Source: Heloderma charlesbogerti
Lineage: Eukaryota; Chordata; Lepidosauria; Squamata; Helodermatidae
Direction: 5' to 3'
Length of the DNA stretch: 64,000 bases
Assembly (NCBI GenBank): GCA_026122225.1
Contig: JANEZZ010000809.1
Span: forward strand, 312,501-376,500
Within the stretch, counting starts at the first letter, position 1. Every line of letters begins with the position of its first letter. A model generated the notes under the pieces. That model searched no databases. It had not been told where the DNA came from and saw only the letters and a list, made by a program, of their open reading frames with translations. Shown here in pieces: positions 43,380 to 53,515 of the stretch. The translations under genes were made by a program, and so were the position numbers.

Positions 43380-46190
43380 GTCAGGTACAAATTATTGGGG
43401 GGGGGGATAATGGAGTAAATACAAATATCTGGGTTACTATAGATCAGGGATTCTAATATAAAAACCTCAATGTCTTTAGTAAAATTACACAAAGACCTAG
43501 TCAAAGATGACAAATCAGTACTCATATTTTACAGATGAGGAGCACTGAGGCGAAGAGATAAGCAATTCGCACAAGGTTAGCCATGGCATATACCTTTGCT
43601 GATCTATTGCAAATCACCCAGATATCTACCAGTAGATCCTGACCTAACTTCTGCCCACTCCTTCATTAAGCCATGGGTAAGCGTTACACGGGAACCCAGC
43701 CAGAGGCTCAGTACAGTTGTATGTGGATGAGCACAGCCTGAATGCTCAATCTGCCCTTGCAAGAGAGAATTTAGGACACAGCAGCAAGTTATGACTTATT
43801 GAAACAATATTTTGCCTGCAAACCAGGATCCCAAACCAGGATTGACCCTGGTTTTTGGTTTCAGAGCTATTTTCCTATTGAGAGTAAAAGGGAAGCACTT
43901 TGCAGGCTGCTTCTTAAGTTTTCAAGGCAATCTGCAGATTTAGGAAAGTAGTGGCTTAGGAAAAATGCAGAATTTTTACTGCTGGTGAACCTGGTCCTCT
44001 ATACCACTATTCTTTAAAACATACGTTGTATTTTATATAAACTTACATGAGAAGATAAAGCAAAACTTAAAACAAAACCCCAGTAAGCAAGGATAAGTCA
44101 TTCCCAGTAAACTAACTAGGAAAGCCAGGAACAGTAACAAAGAAGTATTAACATTATAGCTGGCAAGACTGTCGGGGAAGCAGTCCACTGAGGCAACATG
44201 TGTGGGGGGAGGCGTTGGTGCTTGGAAATTTCCTGGAATGTAACATAGTTAACATTCCACTTTTTTATTTCCATGTTGATGACAAGTGGCCTAAACCTGA
44301 TTTGTTTTTGCATAGGTATACTTTCCCAGTATTTAGTATACTTTTAAGCAAGTGATATAGAGGTCTTCCAAACTCTGGCTATGCAAATGTTTGCTGCAAT
44401 ACAAATGGTATTAAGCTCTTTGTGTGGAATTGCAGGATGACCCTAACTAGTCAGTGGTGGAGTGTTTAAATAGCAACCATTGAATTGCTGATTTGCTTCA
44501 GCAAAAAAGTGCGCATCCCAGTATTCCAGATTCTGTTACCAGCTACTGAGTGGCAAGAGCCACTTTGAATTCCTGGCCTGCCGGCATGAATGATGGGGTA
44601 GAGTGAAGATTATTGAGGAGCTTTCCTCTTACCAGTAGTCCCCCAACCCCAAATCTGAGGACCTTGGGGATGGAGCCATACCTAAATTTTCGCACCCATG
44701 GCTAACTGACTCCAAACATAAGCTCTAAACCCTGTCATCAAAGAAGCAAAGTACAATACCACCTGGCTTGGATGTTCTATTCCTTAGGTCACCAAAAGAT
44801 TAGGGAACGGTGTTGTAGTGAAACTGGTTTCATAAATCTACCAAATAGACACATGTCTACATGCATTACTTATCTCCAGGGTAGCAACTGCTGTGGTTGT
44901 TAGCTGCCAAGATGATTATTGCAAGGACTTTGTCTTTTGTCTTCTGTTTGACAGAAAATCAACCAGCCAGAACTGGGGATGTCAGAGAATTCCGCACGAA
45001 TTTTAAATGGGATAGAATTCTGACAAATCCGGTCCGTGGAATTCTCCTCAGAAGGGGCGGCCCAGTCAACCCAGACCAGAGCTCACATGGACCCATTTTT
45101 TTTTTGTCCGGTTTACCTCCTCTTGCCTTATTAGCTCGCTCTCTTCTTCAGGGCCCAATCCATAAGATCTCCTAGAAGAAGAGGGTAAGGCGAGTGGAAA
45201 CTGTGGCTCCTTCTACCTGCTTCTGGTGCTAACCACTGGCTTGGAGAGGGCCGGTGAGTAGGCAGCAACAGGAAGGAATAGCAGCGACAAGAGATTCCAG
45301 GGCTTAATAGCGGCCCTCTGCTGCAGTGTGACCTCAGCAGAAGCCTGGCAATGCCAACCCATGACATTGTGAAGAAGTAATGTTAACCCTTTGTATGGTA
45401 CAGTGTACTTTGGAAGATTTCTAGATGTTTCCCTTAGAAGCACACTTTGAAAACGGTCTTGTACATGTTAATAGAGTAGGGGACCATTCACGACTCGCTG
45501 CCAGATATGAATTTCAGAGCTTTGCCATGCAAGATACTCTTGAATAATATGATATTAAAAGCATTGTGGGAGTTCAGACAGCATGGCAGATAACCTAGTC
45601 TTTTGCAACAATTAACACTTTCACTCCTGAACTTTTAAAAAGTACTTTTAAGCTCCCATTTCAGAGGACGGGTGGGGGGACTTGTGCCTTTGTGTGAGTT
45701 GCAGTTTTTAGGCATGCCTTCCAGTTGGAGAAAGTCTTCACTGTTTTACTCTCAAGCATGCGGGTAAGACTAAAATAGCTCCGTCAGTGTCGGGAAGAGG
45801 TCAGTTTGTTAAAAAAAGAAGAAGTGCTTTTAAAGATTTGAAATGGTATCCCTTCATGCTTGATTGTAAAGGTGAGAAATGAATGCTGAAGAATGAGGGT
45901 GTTCATATTGGAAAGGGTTCTTCACCTTTCTTTGCTAATCCCGGGCCATAGTTCAAGAAAAAGGACAGTTCTGGAGTTCTGAATTTTAGTTGAATTTTAT
46001 GGCAAAACAGAGGTGTTCTGAAATGGATGTAGGACTGCTTTGAATATGTTGGAGAATCAAACCTCTCTGCTTGCAGAGATATACTAGGGAGGTGTTTGGC
46101 TGTCAATTATGAAATGAATAGCACAAGATGATTAATCTCCTAGGGAAGATCTCTGCTCTGGTTGATTAAGCTCAGTACAAATCATGCTCT
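43380..46190 (+). other. Intron stretch, mostly unique
   Basis: No recognised gene. A block near 44,980-45,060 has GAATTCCGCACGAATTTTAA and TCCGTGGAATTCTCC as imperfect inverse ends and may be a short DNA element. 45,430-45,640 is unique A/T-rich sequence with TGAATAATATGATATTAAAA and might be a conserved element. Confidence 0.4.
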
Positions 46191-46192
46191 AT

Positions 46193-46450
46193 AAGAACAT
46201 AAGAAGAGCCCTGCTGGATTGGACAAAAGATCCATCCAGTATGTTTCCTGTTTTCCACGGTGGTCAATCACATGCCTATAGAAAGCCCACAAATAGGATA
46301 TAAAGGCAATTGCCCTCGTCCACTGTTACCTAGTGACTGGTATTCAGAGTCATGGTGTCTCTGTTCCTGGAAGTAGTATATAGCCATCATGACTACTAGC
46401 CATCAATAGCCTTATCCTCCATGAATTTGTCTAAAGCCTTAAGTTGGTGG
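46193..46450 (-). mobile_element. CR1-type LINE 3' end
   Basis: AAGAACATAAGAAGAGCCCT on the + strand is the inverted octamer tail. CCATCATGACTACTAGCCAT and CTCCATGAATTTGTCTAAAG mark the UTR and the end of ORF2. Confidence 0.8.
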
Positions 46451-46915
46451 CCATTGCTAACAGGTTAGTGGAACCTCCTAACAGATTTTCCTTTGGTTGA
46501 ATCCTGTTAATGTCTTGGGGGTTAAGAATGACTAAGGCGATAAATGTGAAGTGCTTTGAACATTTGATATTGTACTACATAAATGCTAATATTATACCTC
46601 CTCCTCCTCATGGTCGAGGTGGAGGAAAGGGTGGGGGTGGGGGAATACACAAGTTTGAGGCTTGGTTCATGTAATGCTGAATGCAGATTAGCATTGTGTC
46701 CAAATTAATATATTGTTCTGGGCCTTTGGGAGAGTGGCAGTTCCATTTCATCCCACACACCAAAGCTATTTTAGATCCAAGGTAACAGTTCTGTGGGCAA
46801 ATCGTATGTGCACAGTTGTTGTGCCATCTATATAGAAAGCAACGCGCAGTTATATCCACACACAAAAGTAACATAGTAAAACAGTTGGGTGAACTAATCT
46901 TGTAGAGATTAATAC

Positions 46916-47684
46916 ATATTGTATGGGGGAGGATTTGTGTTGCGAGGGGTGTGGGGGAATAGTGTGTGGGTATTTGTGGGATGGGAATGTGAGTGGTATA
47001 GGATGGGGGGAAATAATGTGGAAATAGATTTGATGCTTATATGAGGTGATATTAATTATTTTTTGTTGGTGTGAAATGTGTGTGCAGAGATAGGGGTATT
47101 GGTTAGTGAGGAGATGTGTGGGTTCTTTGTCTTTTGTGACATTCACAGTATTCTGGTGTTTGTGAGTGTTGATCATTAATCAGTGATATAAAAAAAAAAG
47201 TGATTTTTGTGTAGGGGGTTGGTTGTGTTTGGGTTTTTGTTGTATGTGTTATATGTTGGAAGAGGATGAGTTGTTGTGGTGGTTTTTTGTGTGGTGTGTG
47301 GTTGTTGGGGTGTGAAGGTTATGGTTTTGGTTTGGGTGGTGGGTGTGGGGTGTGGAGGAATGTTTATATGTGATGTTCTTTGTAGGTTGTGTGTTTTGTG
47401 TGGGTGTGTGGGGGGGGGTGGTTTTATATTATTTAGATAAAAATGTGTTTAATATTTGGTATTTTTTTTTGTGGTGTGTAGTGAATTTTAAATGGAGGAT
47501 GTGGGAATTTTTGTATTGGAATGGTTTGAAGATAGTTTATGGGGTTTGGGGGGGATAGAGGAGTTTGATAGAGAATGATGAGATGGGAAAATATTGTTTT
47601 TGAAGGATTTAGAGTTGATGATGGAGATAAGAAGGAAAGTTGAGGGAGATGTTGGGGGGAATGAGGTTAATGAAAAATGGTTTG
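46916..47684 (+). other. Cytosine-depleted tract
   Basis: Hand count of C on the + strand: 3 in 46,916-47,124, 8 in 47,125-47,181, and 1 (at 47,378) in 47,182-47,684, so 12 in 769 nt. G is abundant (23 G and no C in 47,221-47,280), so this is strand asymmetry and not simple A/T richness. The sequence is not a tandem repeat; it is irregular G/T/A text with words such as GTGGTG and TTGTGTGG. Flanking sequence is ordinary. The long - strand frames here exist because TAG and TGA stops need G, which that strand lacks. Confidence 0.9.
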
Positions 47685-47864
47685 CTGTTTGCATATTTCC
47701 AATTGCTAAAGTATGGTAGGGGTAGGTTATATAGGTTATACTATCGTTGTCACTGAATCGATACTTCAAAGAAAAACTGAACTTGTTACGAGAGGAAGAT
47801 CTGTGAGTCTGGAATATCAATGGACTTATTCAGTAGAGGATGTATGTGTGTACACTAATTAAGG

Positions 47865-47985
47865 AGTGCATTATTGAGCCGCGGCATAATTAACAGGCGA
47901 TGCCCCAAGTGTCTAAATATAAGCTCTTCTAACAGTTCTGTCAAAAGGGCCCATAATTGTGTGGTGCTTCTTTTTAACACTGTGG
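47865..47985. other. Candidate conserved non-coding element
   Basis: Unique sequence with CATTATTGAGCCGCGGCATA, ATTAACAGGCGATGCCCC and CTGTCAAAAGGGCCCATAAT. The CpG-containing words are unusual in this A/T-rich intron and suggest retained sequence. It starts 180 bp after the cytosine-depleted tract. Confidence 0.35.
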
Positions 47986-48201
47986 CACCCTTTCTTCCCC
48001 CTCCCTCCCTCCTCTCTCTGTCTCCCCCCCTCCCCCCCCAACTCAGCAGAAACCTCTGAGAAACTTGGGATGGTCAACAAAATTATTAGTCTGGAAAAAT
48101 GGGTTGCCTCCCCCCGCCCCTGATATATTGCATAAAGAAACCTTCCTTGTGTTAGATTACATATGTAGAGAAGCAAAGGAAATGAAGCAATGTTGCTTCA
48201 T

Positions 48202-48842
48202 TTAAAAATAAATATATATTTGCAAATACAACAATAACAGCAACAAAAAAGCACACAAAAATGGGTGGGAGCATATAATACAACATATTTATATGAAGTA
48301 ATCACTTACGTCACCCTTGATACAAGAAAAAGAAAGAAAAGGAAGGGGAAAAGAACTTAACACTTCCATTTCAAATGTATATGTTAGTATAAGCAGTCTG
48401 TATATCTAATATAGGAGGGTGCTGTTTTGCTTTTGTCCTGCTTGTGGGTTCCTGGTCAACAGCTGGTTGGCCACTGTGTGAATGGAATGCTAGATTGGTT
48501 GGGCCCTTGGTCTGATCCAGCAGGGCTCTTCTTATGTTCTTATGTTAAGTTCATCAGTTCTTAAATAAGCATCCATATGAAATTGATGGCTGTAGGAGAT
48601 AAGCTCAAATGTAGCAAGAGCAGTAAAATTTTCAGTCCACTGAATCATAGGTGGTATGTGTTTATCCTTTTAACCTTGAAGTATAACTCTCTTTGCAACT
48701 GTAAGGGCTCTCAGTATCCACTTCTGCTGTCCATCTGTTAATCCCCACATCAGAGGGATGTAATTTAGAAGTGCATAGACATCCACTATTATCACAGATT
48801 TTTCAAGAACAAAATCTATATGAGCAATGAATTCCAACCAGA
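48202..48842 (-). mobile_element. L1-type LINE fragment with 17-bp target duplication
   Basis: Flanked by AAGCAATGTTGCTTCAT at 48,185-48,201 and again, identical, at 48,843-48,859. On the - strand the right half encodes a broken L1-like ORF2 C-terminus (LTDGQQKWILRALTVAKRV, then a stop, then PPMIQWTENFTALATFELI). The left, 3' half is A/T-rich UTR. A CR1 piece (48,413-48,548) has inserted into it, so the L1 is older than that CR1. Confidence 0.8.
48413..48548 (+). mobile_element. CR1-type 3' fragment nested in L1
   Basis: GTCCTGCTTGTGGGTTCCTG, GGTTGGCCACTGTGTGAATG and GGTCTGATCCAGCAGGGCTC, ending in two TTCTTATG octamers. That is the intact 3' terminus of the family. The insertion splits the L1 fragment in two. 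Confidence 0.85.
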
Positions 48843-49469
48843 AAGCAATGTTGCTTCATGACATAAAGCTGAAATCTATTGGGGAGCGTGTGCAAGCTTC
48901 TGGGTTGTACAGAGCTGAATGCTGAATAGGAAAGGAAAAGATGAAATTCTAATAAGCATGAATCTTACATTTTTAATCGTAAGGCTTGAAAATGTTTAAC
49001 ATTCCTCTGTACTAGTTCTTAAGATTGTGCAAGAAAAAACCCAACAAACCTTCAAATTCCGGGAGACCAGTGCATTTTTAAGTACCCAAGCACCTGCTTG
49101 GGACTTCTCTAGCTCTGACAATGCGTATGATTCAGAGGGATGTGTGTGTGGTGTACCAAAACTATTTCAAAAATTCCTTACTAGCACTTAAGAGTGAAAT
49201 TGCAAACGGCTGCAATGGGCAACGGCATGCACTATTTTTGGTGAGAACCTCTGTTGCAACTCTCATGCCAAACCCTCAAACTGCCTTTTAAAGGCTAAAG
49301 TCAAGAAGTAGTTTGTGCATAACTCTAAGGAACTGCTGATGGAGAGATGCTCAAAAATAACTTGTTGTGCACACAGCTAATGTGTGTTTATAGAAAGGAT
49401 GCTGTCCTTCCAGGCTTTTGTAGTCTAGATATTTTATTTTGTTGAAAGTGCTTAGATGCTACTTTTCAG

Positions 49470-49800
49470 TTTAAAAATTTCCAGGTTAGTTTTACAATAG
49501 CTTATAACACAGTACAGTAGCACTAATCAATAAAGTGGGTTACAGTAGTAAAATGCAATGCTGAACACATTTGCAGCCAAAATTAAAAATATGTTTCAAA
49601 GGCTGAAAGCCTTGGAAAATAAAAAGGTTAATGTCTAGTGCTTAAAGACATTAATGTAGGTACCAGGCCAGCCCTTGTCGGCAGAGAATTCCACAAAAGG
49701 GAGGCCCACAAGCACCTCATTTGAGAAGGCTGGGGCATGTGGAGGAGGGTCTCTGAAGAAGATCTTAGAGTGTAGGCAGATTGATGTAGGAAATGACATT
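49470..49800 (-). mobile_element. L2 LINE 3' remnant
   Basis: AAGGCTGAAAGCCTTGGAAA then CAGAGAATTCCACAAAAGGG and GAAGAAGATCTTAGAGTGTA on the + strand correspond to the order seen at 58,680-58,880 in the large L2. Decayed. Confidence 0.65.
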
Positions 49801-49912
49801 CCTTAGGAGATTTTCTTACTGTGGCATCATATATCCTTGCTGCTGTGATTGCTCCCCCGCCCTTCATTTATTCAGACAAATTTGGGTAAATTTTAATGTC
49901 CTCCACTGGAAC

Positions 49913-50093
49913 GTAGGAAACTACCTTATACTGAGCCAGACCATTGGTTCATCATCATTGGTCAACACTGATTGGCAGCAGCTCTTCAGGGTTTCGGGCA
50001 GGAGTTTTTCCAGCCCTACCTGGAGATGCTGGGGATCAAGCCTGGGACCTTCTGCATGCAAAACATGTGCTGTCCCACTGAGCTGTGGTCCCC
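49913..50093 (-). mobile_element. tRNA-derived SINE, second family
   Basis: The + strand runs tail to head: AAACTACCTTATACTGAGCC, GGAGATGCTGGGGATCAAGC and GGGACCTTCTGCATGCAAAA, then CCCACTGAGCTGTGG. Confidence 0.8.
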
Positions 50094-50228
50094 TCCCCTT
50101 GTTATTGTCCACTTAACCATGGATATTCTGAAACTCTACTTCCATGTAAAGCAACAGCAGTACTGTTGGTGTTTAATTTCATGTAGGCAGGTCAAATTAA
50201 TTTGTGTGTATGGATATAGATATAATAA

Positions 50229-50254
50229 GTGTGTGTGTGTGTGTGTGTGTGTGT
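50229..50254. repeat. (GT)n microsatellite
   Basis: About 13 uninterrupted units, followed by poly-C and CACACA words. Confidence 0.9.
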
Positions 50255-50879
50255 ACCCCCCCACACACAAACACACGTTATTTACATTTACCAATTTTAA
50301 AAAAGGAAAAGCCATAGGTCATAACTCATAAGGCATAAAACATTGAAGAGAGTCTCAAGTTTTGTCTAGTTTAAAGGTTCTATAGTAAATCACCAACTAA
50401 TTTCTTGGGTTAAAACAGTGATGCAAACTTGGAAATAAAGAGGTGAAATGGATTCTGTGAGGTGAATCACACGGCACAGTTTTTACTTGGCCAGTACGTC
50501 CCATCAAATCATCCCGGAACAGTATCACGACAATTGCCTGGAATGCATTTGGAAATGAACATCACTTCCACTTGGCAGCATAGCTGAAAGATGATGATAC
50601 CATGAGGGTCAGAGACTAGAGTTGGACCAGTACAGTGAGCCTGCCATTGACTCCTTGGCCCTCTAGATGGAATCCTCATGACCCAAGGCTTGGGAAGAGC
50701 TTTGAACACCTATTCTAGAATTCAAAAAAAGCAAAATAAGAGTCCTTTCTTTGAGAAAAGACCTCTTCCTAGAATTTAATTTTCTCAAATTTCAAGTTGG
50801 GGTTTTAGGGCAGGCTGCTGCTGCTGAGATCTTACAGAAATCTCATTGCTGCAAAAGTGCAGAATGGTAGAAGTGTCTT

Positions 50880-51200
50880 ATTTTGTATAGGAAAAAGTCC
50901 ATAAGGCTTACAGTGGATTAATAAAAGTAATACAATGCATGTTGGAATAATAGGCTACAACACAAGTAAAACAGCTTTGTAACTTGATTCTTCTAGAAAT
51001 AAAGCATGTGCTCTTAATATTGAATTACAATTTCTTCTCTGATACTAATGGTCATGCCAGGCGAGATTCCCTTGGGTGGAGTTTGAAAGCTGGGATGCCA
51101 CTACAGAAAAGGCCCTCTCACATGTGGGTAGCTAGTGGACTTCCAGTGGTGGGGAAATGGGTTGTGAGCCTTGGTTGCAGATCTTACTTGATGGGCAGGT
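50880..51200 (-). mobile_element. L2 LINE 3' remnant
   Basis: A/T-rich UTR (AATAAAAGTAATACAATGCA) followed by GATGCCACTACAGAAAAGGC and CTCTCACATGTGGGTAGCTA, which parallel 58,770-58,830. Decayed. Confidence 0.6.
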
Positions 51201-52630
51201 TCATATGGGAATAATAGTATTTATACTGTGGTGCCTTAGAGTAGTAGCACAGGACACAATTATGGCATCTGAAACAACAGTGAAGGTGCATGCCTGATAT
51301 ATCAGTCGTCTGGACAAAAGTACCTGGACTTTGTTTTTCAAAGCACAAAAGCTCAATGGCACAAAGAGTGTTTTGAATTTGATAAGCTCCCCTCTAAAGT
51401 GGTTAAAAATCTCTTTTGCTCATGCCAGCTTGCTAAGTCTGTTGGCTCTGCTGTGTGAAACATCTGCTGCCTATTGGAGCTTTGATTCTGTTCTGCCCTA
51501 ATGGCTTTTCCTAGTATGAGTTGCACAGTTGATTTAACTAGTGGGGTGTGGGTGAGAAATGCTGGCAGCTTTTTGTTTTCTGGGTGGCTCTTTAAAAAAA
51601 AAAGTTGGGTATTTGTGGAGCAACTCAATACTAGTTCATTCTCTCAGAGATGTTCATGGTCATCTGGTTTATTTTGTTTAGCTCTGCTGCAGAAATGTTT
51701 ACTTTGGTCATTCACCAAGTTCCAACACGCTTTTTGTTTTTTAATGTTGATTATCTGAGTGGCACAAGAATGGGGAAAGGTTTAATTTCCTTTAATTTAC
51801 CACAGCTAGTAGCTGGGAAGAAAAGTAAATTGTGCTGCTTCTTAATGTGAAAATAATTTGTGAGAGCTATAAACCTGAATCCAAAGCATTCTCTTCTTCT
51901 CCCTCCATCTCCCCACACCTTCCCAAACTAACATGATAAGACTGTGTGTCTTAGGTTTTAAGCTACCGTGATCCTTATCTTCAAAGAGAAATTCAGCAAG
52001 ACATACAGCAGCAGCCAAACAGGCTGATATTTTAGTAGGAATATAGCCAGTAATAAAAAAAGGATGAAGTTATGATGGATGGATGCATTTCTTTTAATAC
52101 CTTCTGCTGCCACTTGCGCTTAGAGTTAAAGGGAGAAGTTCTTGTATAGCATGGGAAAAATGGGTGCCATTGAGTGCCAGTTACTTCGTGTTTGTGTGTG
52201 CGTATTATCAAAAATGTGCAGATGTCGCTTCAAGTCTTAATTTGCATTGCTGCTGAATTATATGAGCTGTGAATAGGAATTTAGGGGTTGGGGTCTCTTC
52301 CACCCCCCCCCATTATGGCAGCAACAAGGAAGATGGTTGATGGAAGTTGGGAGGAGAAGGTGAAATGTCCCTTGCTGTCATGGCTGTGTTGGCCCCACCA
52401 GCTGCCTACAGCTGGAGAGAGAGGGTGCATGAAACAACCAACAGCTGTGTCGGAAGAAGGGTTTTGAGAGAAATGTTCTCAAGGGAAGTTGTCTTCGTAA
52501 TCCCTCTTGATAACAGCCAGAAAGCATCCTCTGTTAATGAAGCAGACCTGCCCAAACCTACTTCTACATAACAGCTGAGCAGCCAAGGCAGTGGTGCTTA
52601 TTCACTTAATGCTCTTTCACCCCTGGGCAC
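51200..52630 (+). other. Intron stretch, nothing recognised
   Basis: Unique sequence with runs of A near 51,594 and C near 52,302. No exon, RNA gene or repeat family identified. Confidence 0.45.
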
Positions 52631-52635
52631 TTTTT

Positions 52636-52872
52636 ATCTTATTTTTTTATTTGTTACATCTATATCTAGCCTTTTCCTCCAAGGAGCCCAATGTGATGTA
52701 CATGATCCTCCTCCTCTACATTTTATCCTCATAACAACAACCATGTGAGGTAGGTTAGGCTGAGAGTCAGTGACTGACAAAGTCACCTAGTGAACTTCAT
52801 GGCTGAATGGGGATTTGAACCTGGGTCTCCCCAGTCCTGTTCCACCACTAACCACTACATCACACTGGTGTT
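52636..52872 (-). mobile_element. tRNA-derived SINE
   Basis: The + strand runs tail to head: ATATCTAGCCTTTTCCTCCA, CCATGTGAGGTAGGTTAGGC, TTTGAACCTGGGTCTCCCCA and ACTAACCACTACATCACACT. Full-length. Confidence 0.85.
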
Positions 52873-53084
52873 CATTTTGGTGTTAATTTTTCTGCCTCTG
52901 AGTGTACATTTTTCTGCCCCGAGTCTTTCATATGCCTTAGATAGAACTGATCATTTCCCCCCTTCTTCCTGAAATGTGATGGGTGTAGGAGGGACCCAAT
53001 TCATGGTGGAAATGAAAGGCATTGCTTGGGTTCCTTTGTGATGACAAATCGTTGGCCTGCCATCTTCACTGTATACATTTAAAT

Positions 53085-53325
53085 GCCAGGGTGAGACCTT
53101 CCTCTTTAAGCAGGCATTTATCCTTTAATTTGTTGCTTTATTAATGTTACTGCTGGCTACTCAATGTTTTTAATATTTTTTACATGTTTAATTATTATTT
53201 TGATACTTCTGCTTTATTATTATTTATTTATTGTTATTTTCTTGCCATTTTTATGATTGTAAACTGTTCTGAGGACATTTGCCAGTTGGGTGGTATAGAA
53301 ATCTTATAAAATAAAAAAATATTCA
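53085..53325 (+). repeat. L2-type 3' UTR
   Basis: AGACCTTCCTCTTTAAGCAG begins the end of ORF2. A T-rich UTR ending CTGAGGACATTTGCCAGTTG, GGTGGTATAGAAATCTTATA and an AATAAAAAAAT tail follows. + orientation. A palindromic-element remnant follows at 53,335-53,405. Confidence 0.6.
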
Positions 53326-53515
53326 CTGACCTGGCCACTGACCTGGCCGGGGCTGGTGGGAGTTGTAGTCTGACAACATCTGCAAGGCAACAGGTTCCCA
53401 CTCCACCCCAAGGAGGGATAGATCAATGGCCTAATTTGGTATGAGGCAGCTTCGTACTTTCCTCTATTTGTTGTTCATGGTGGAGAGATTCATAGAAGCT
53501 ACTTATACGCTTGAT

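Noticed and set aside
46850..47820. 108- and 110-codon frames on - across the C-poor tract
   Set aside because: That strand lacks G, so TAG and TGA cannot occur and frames stay open by composition. The proteins are Ser/Thr/Pro/His/Ile-rich with no motif.
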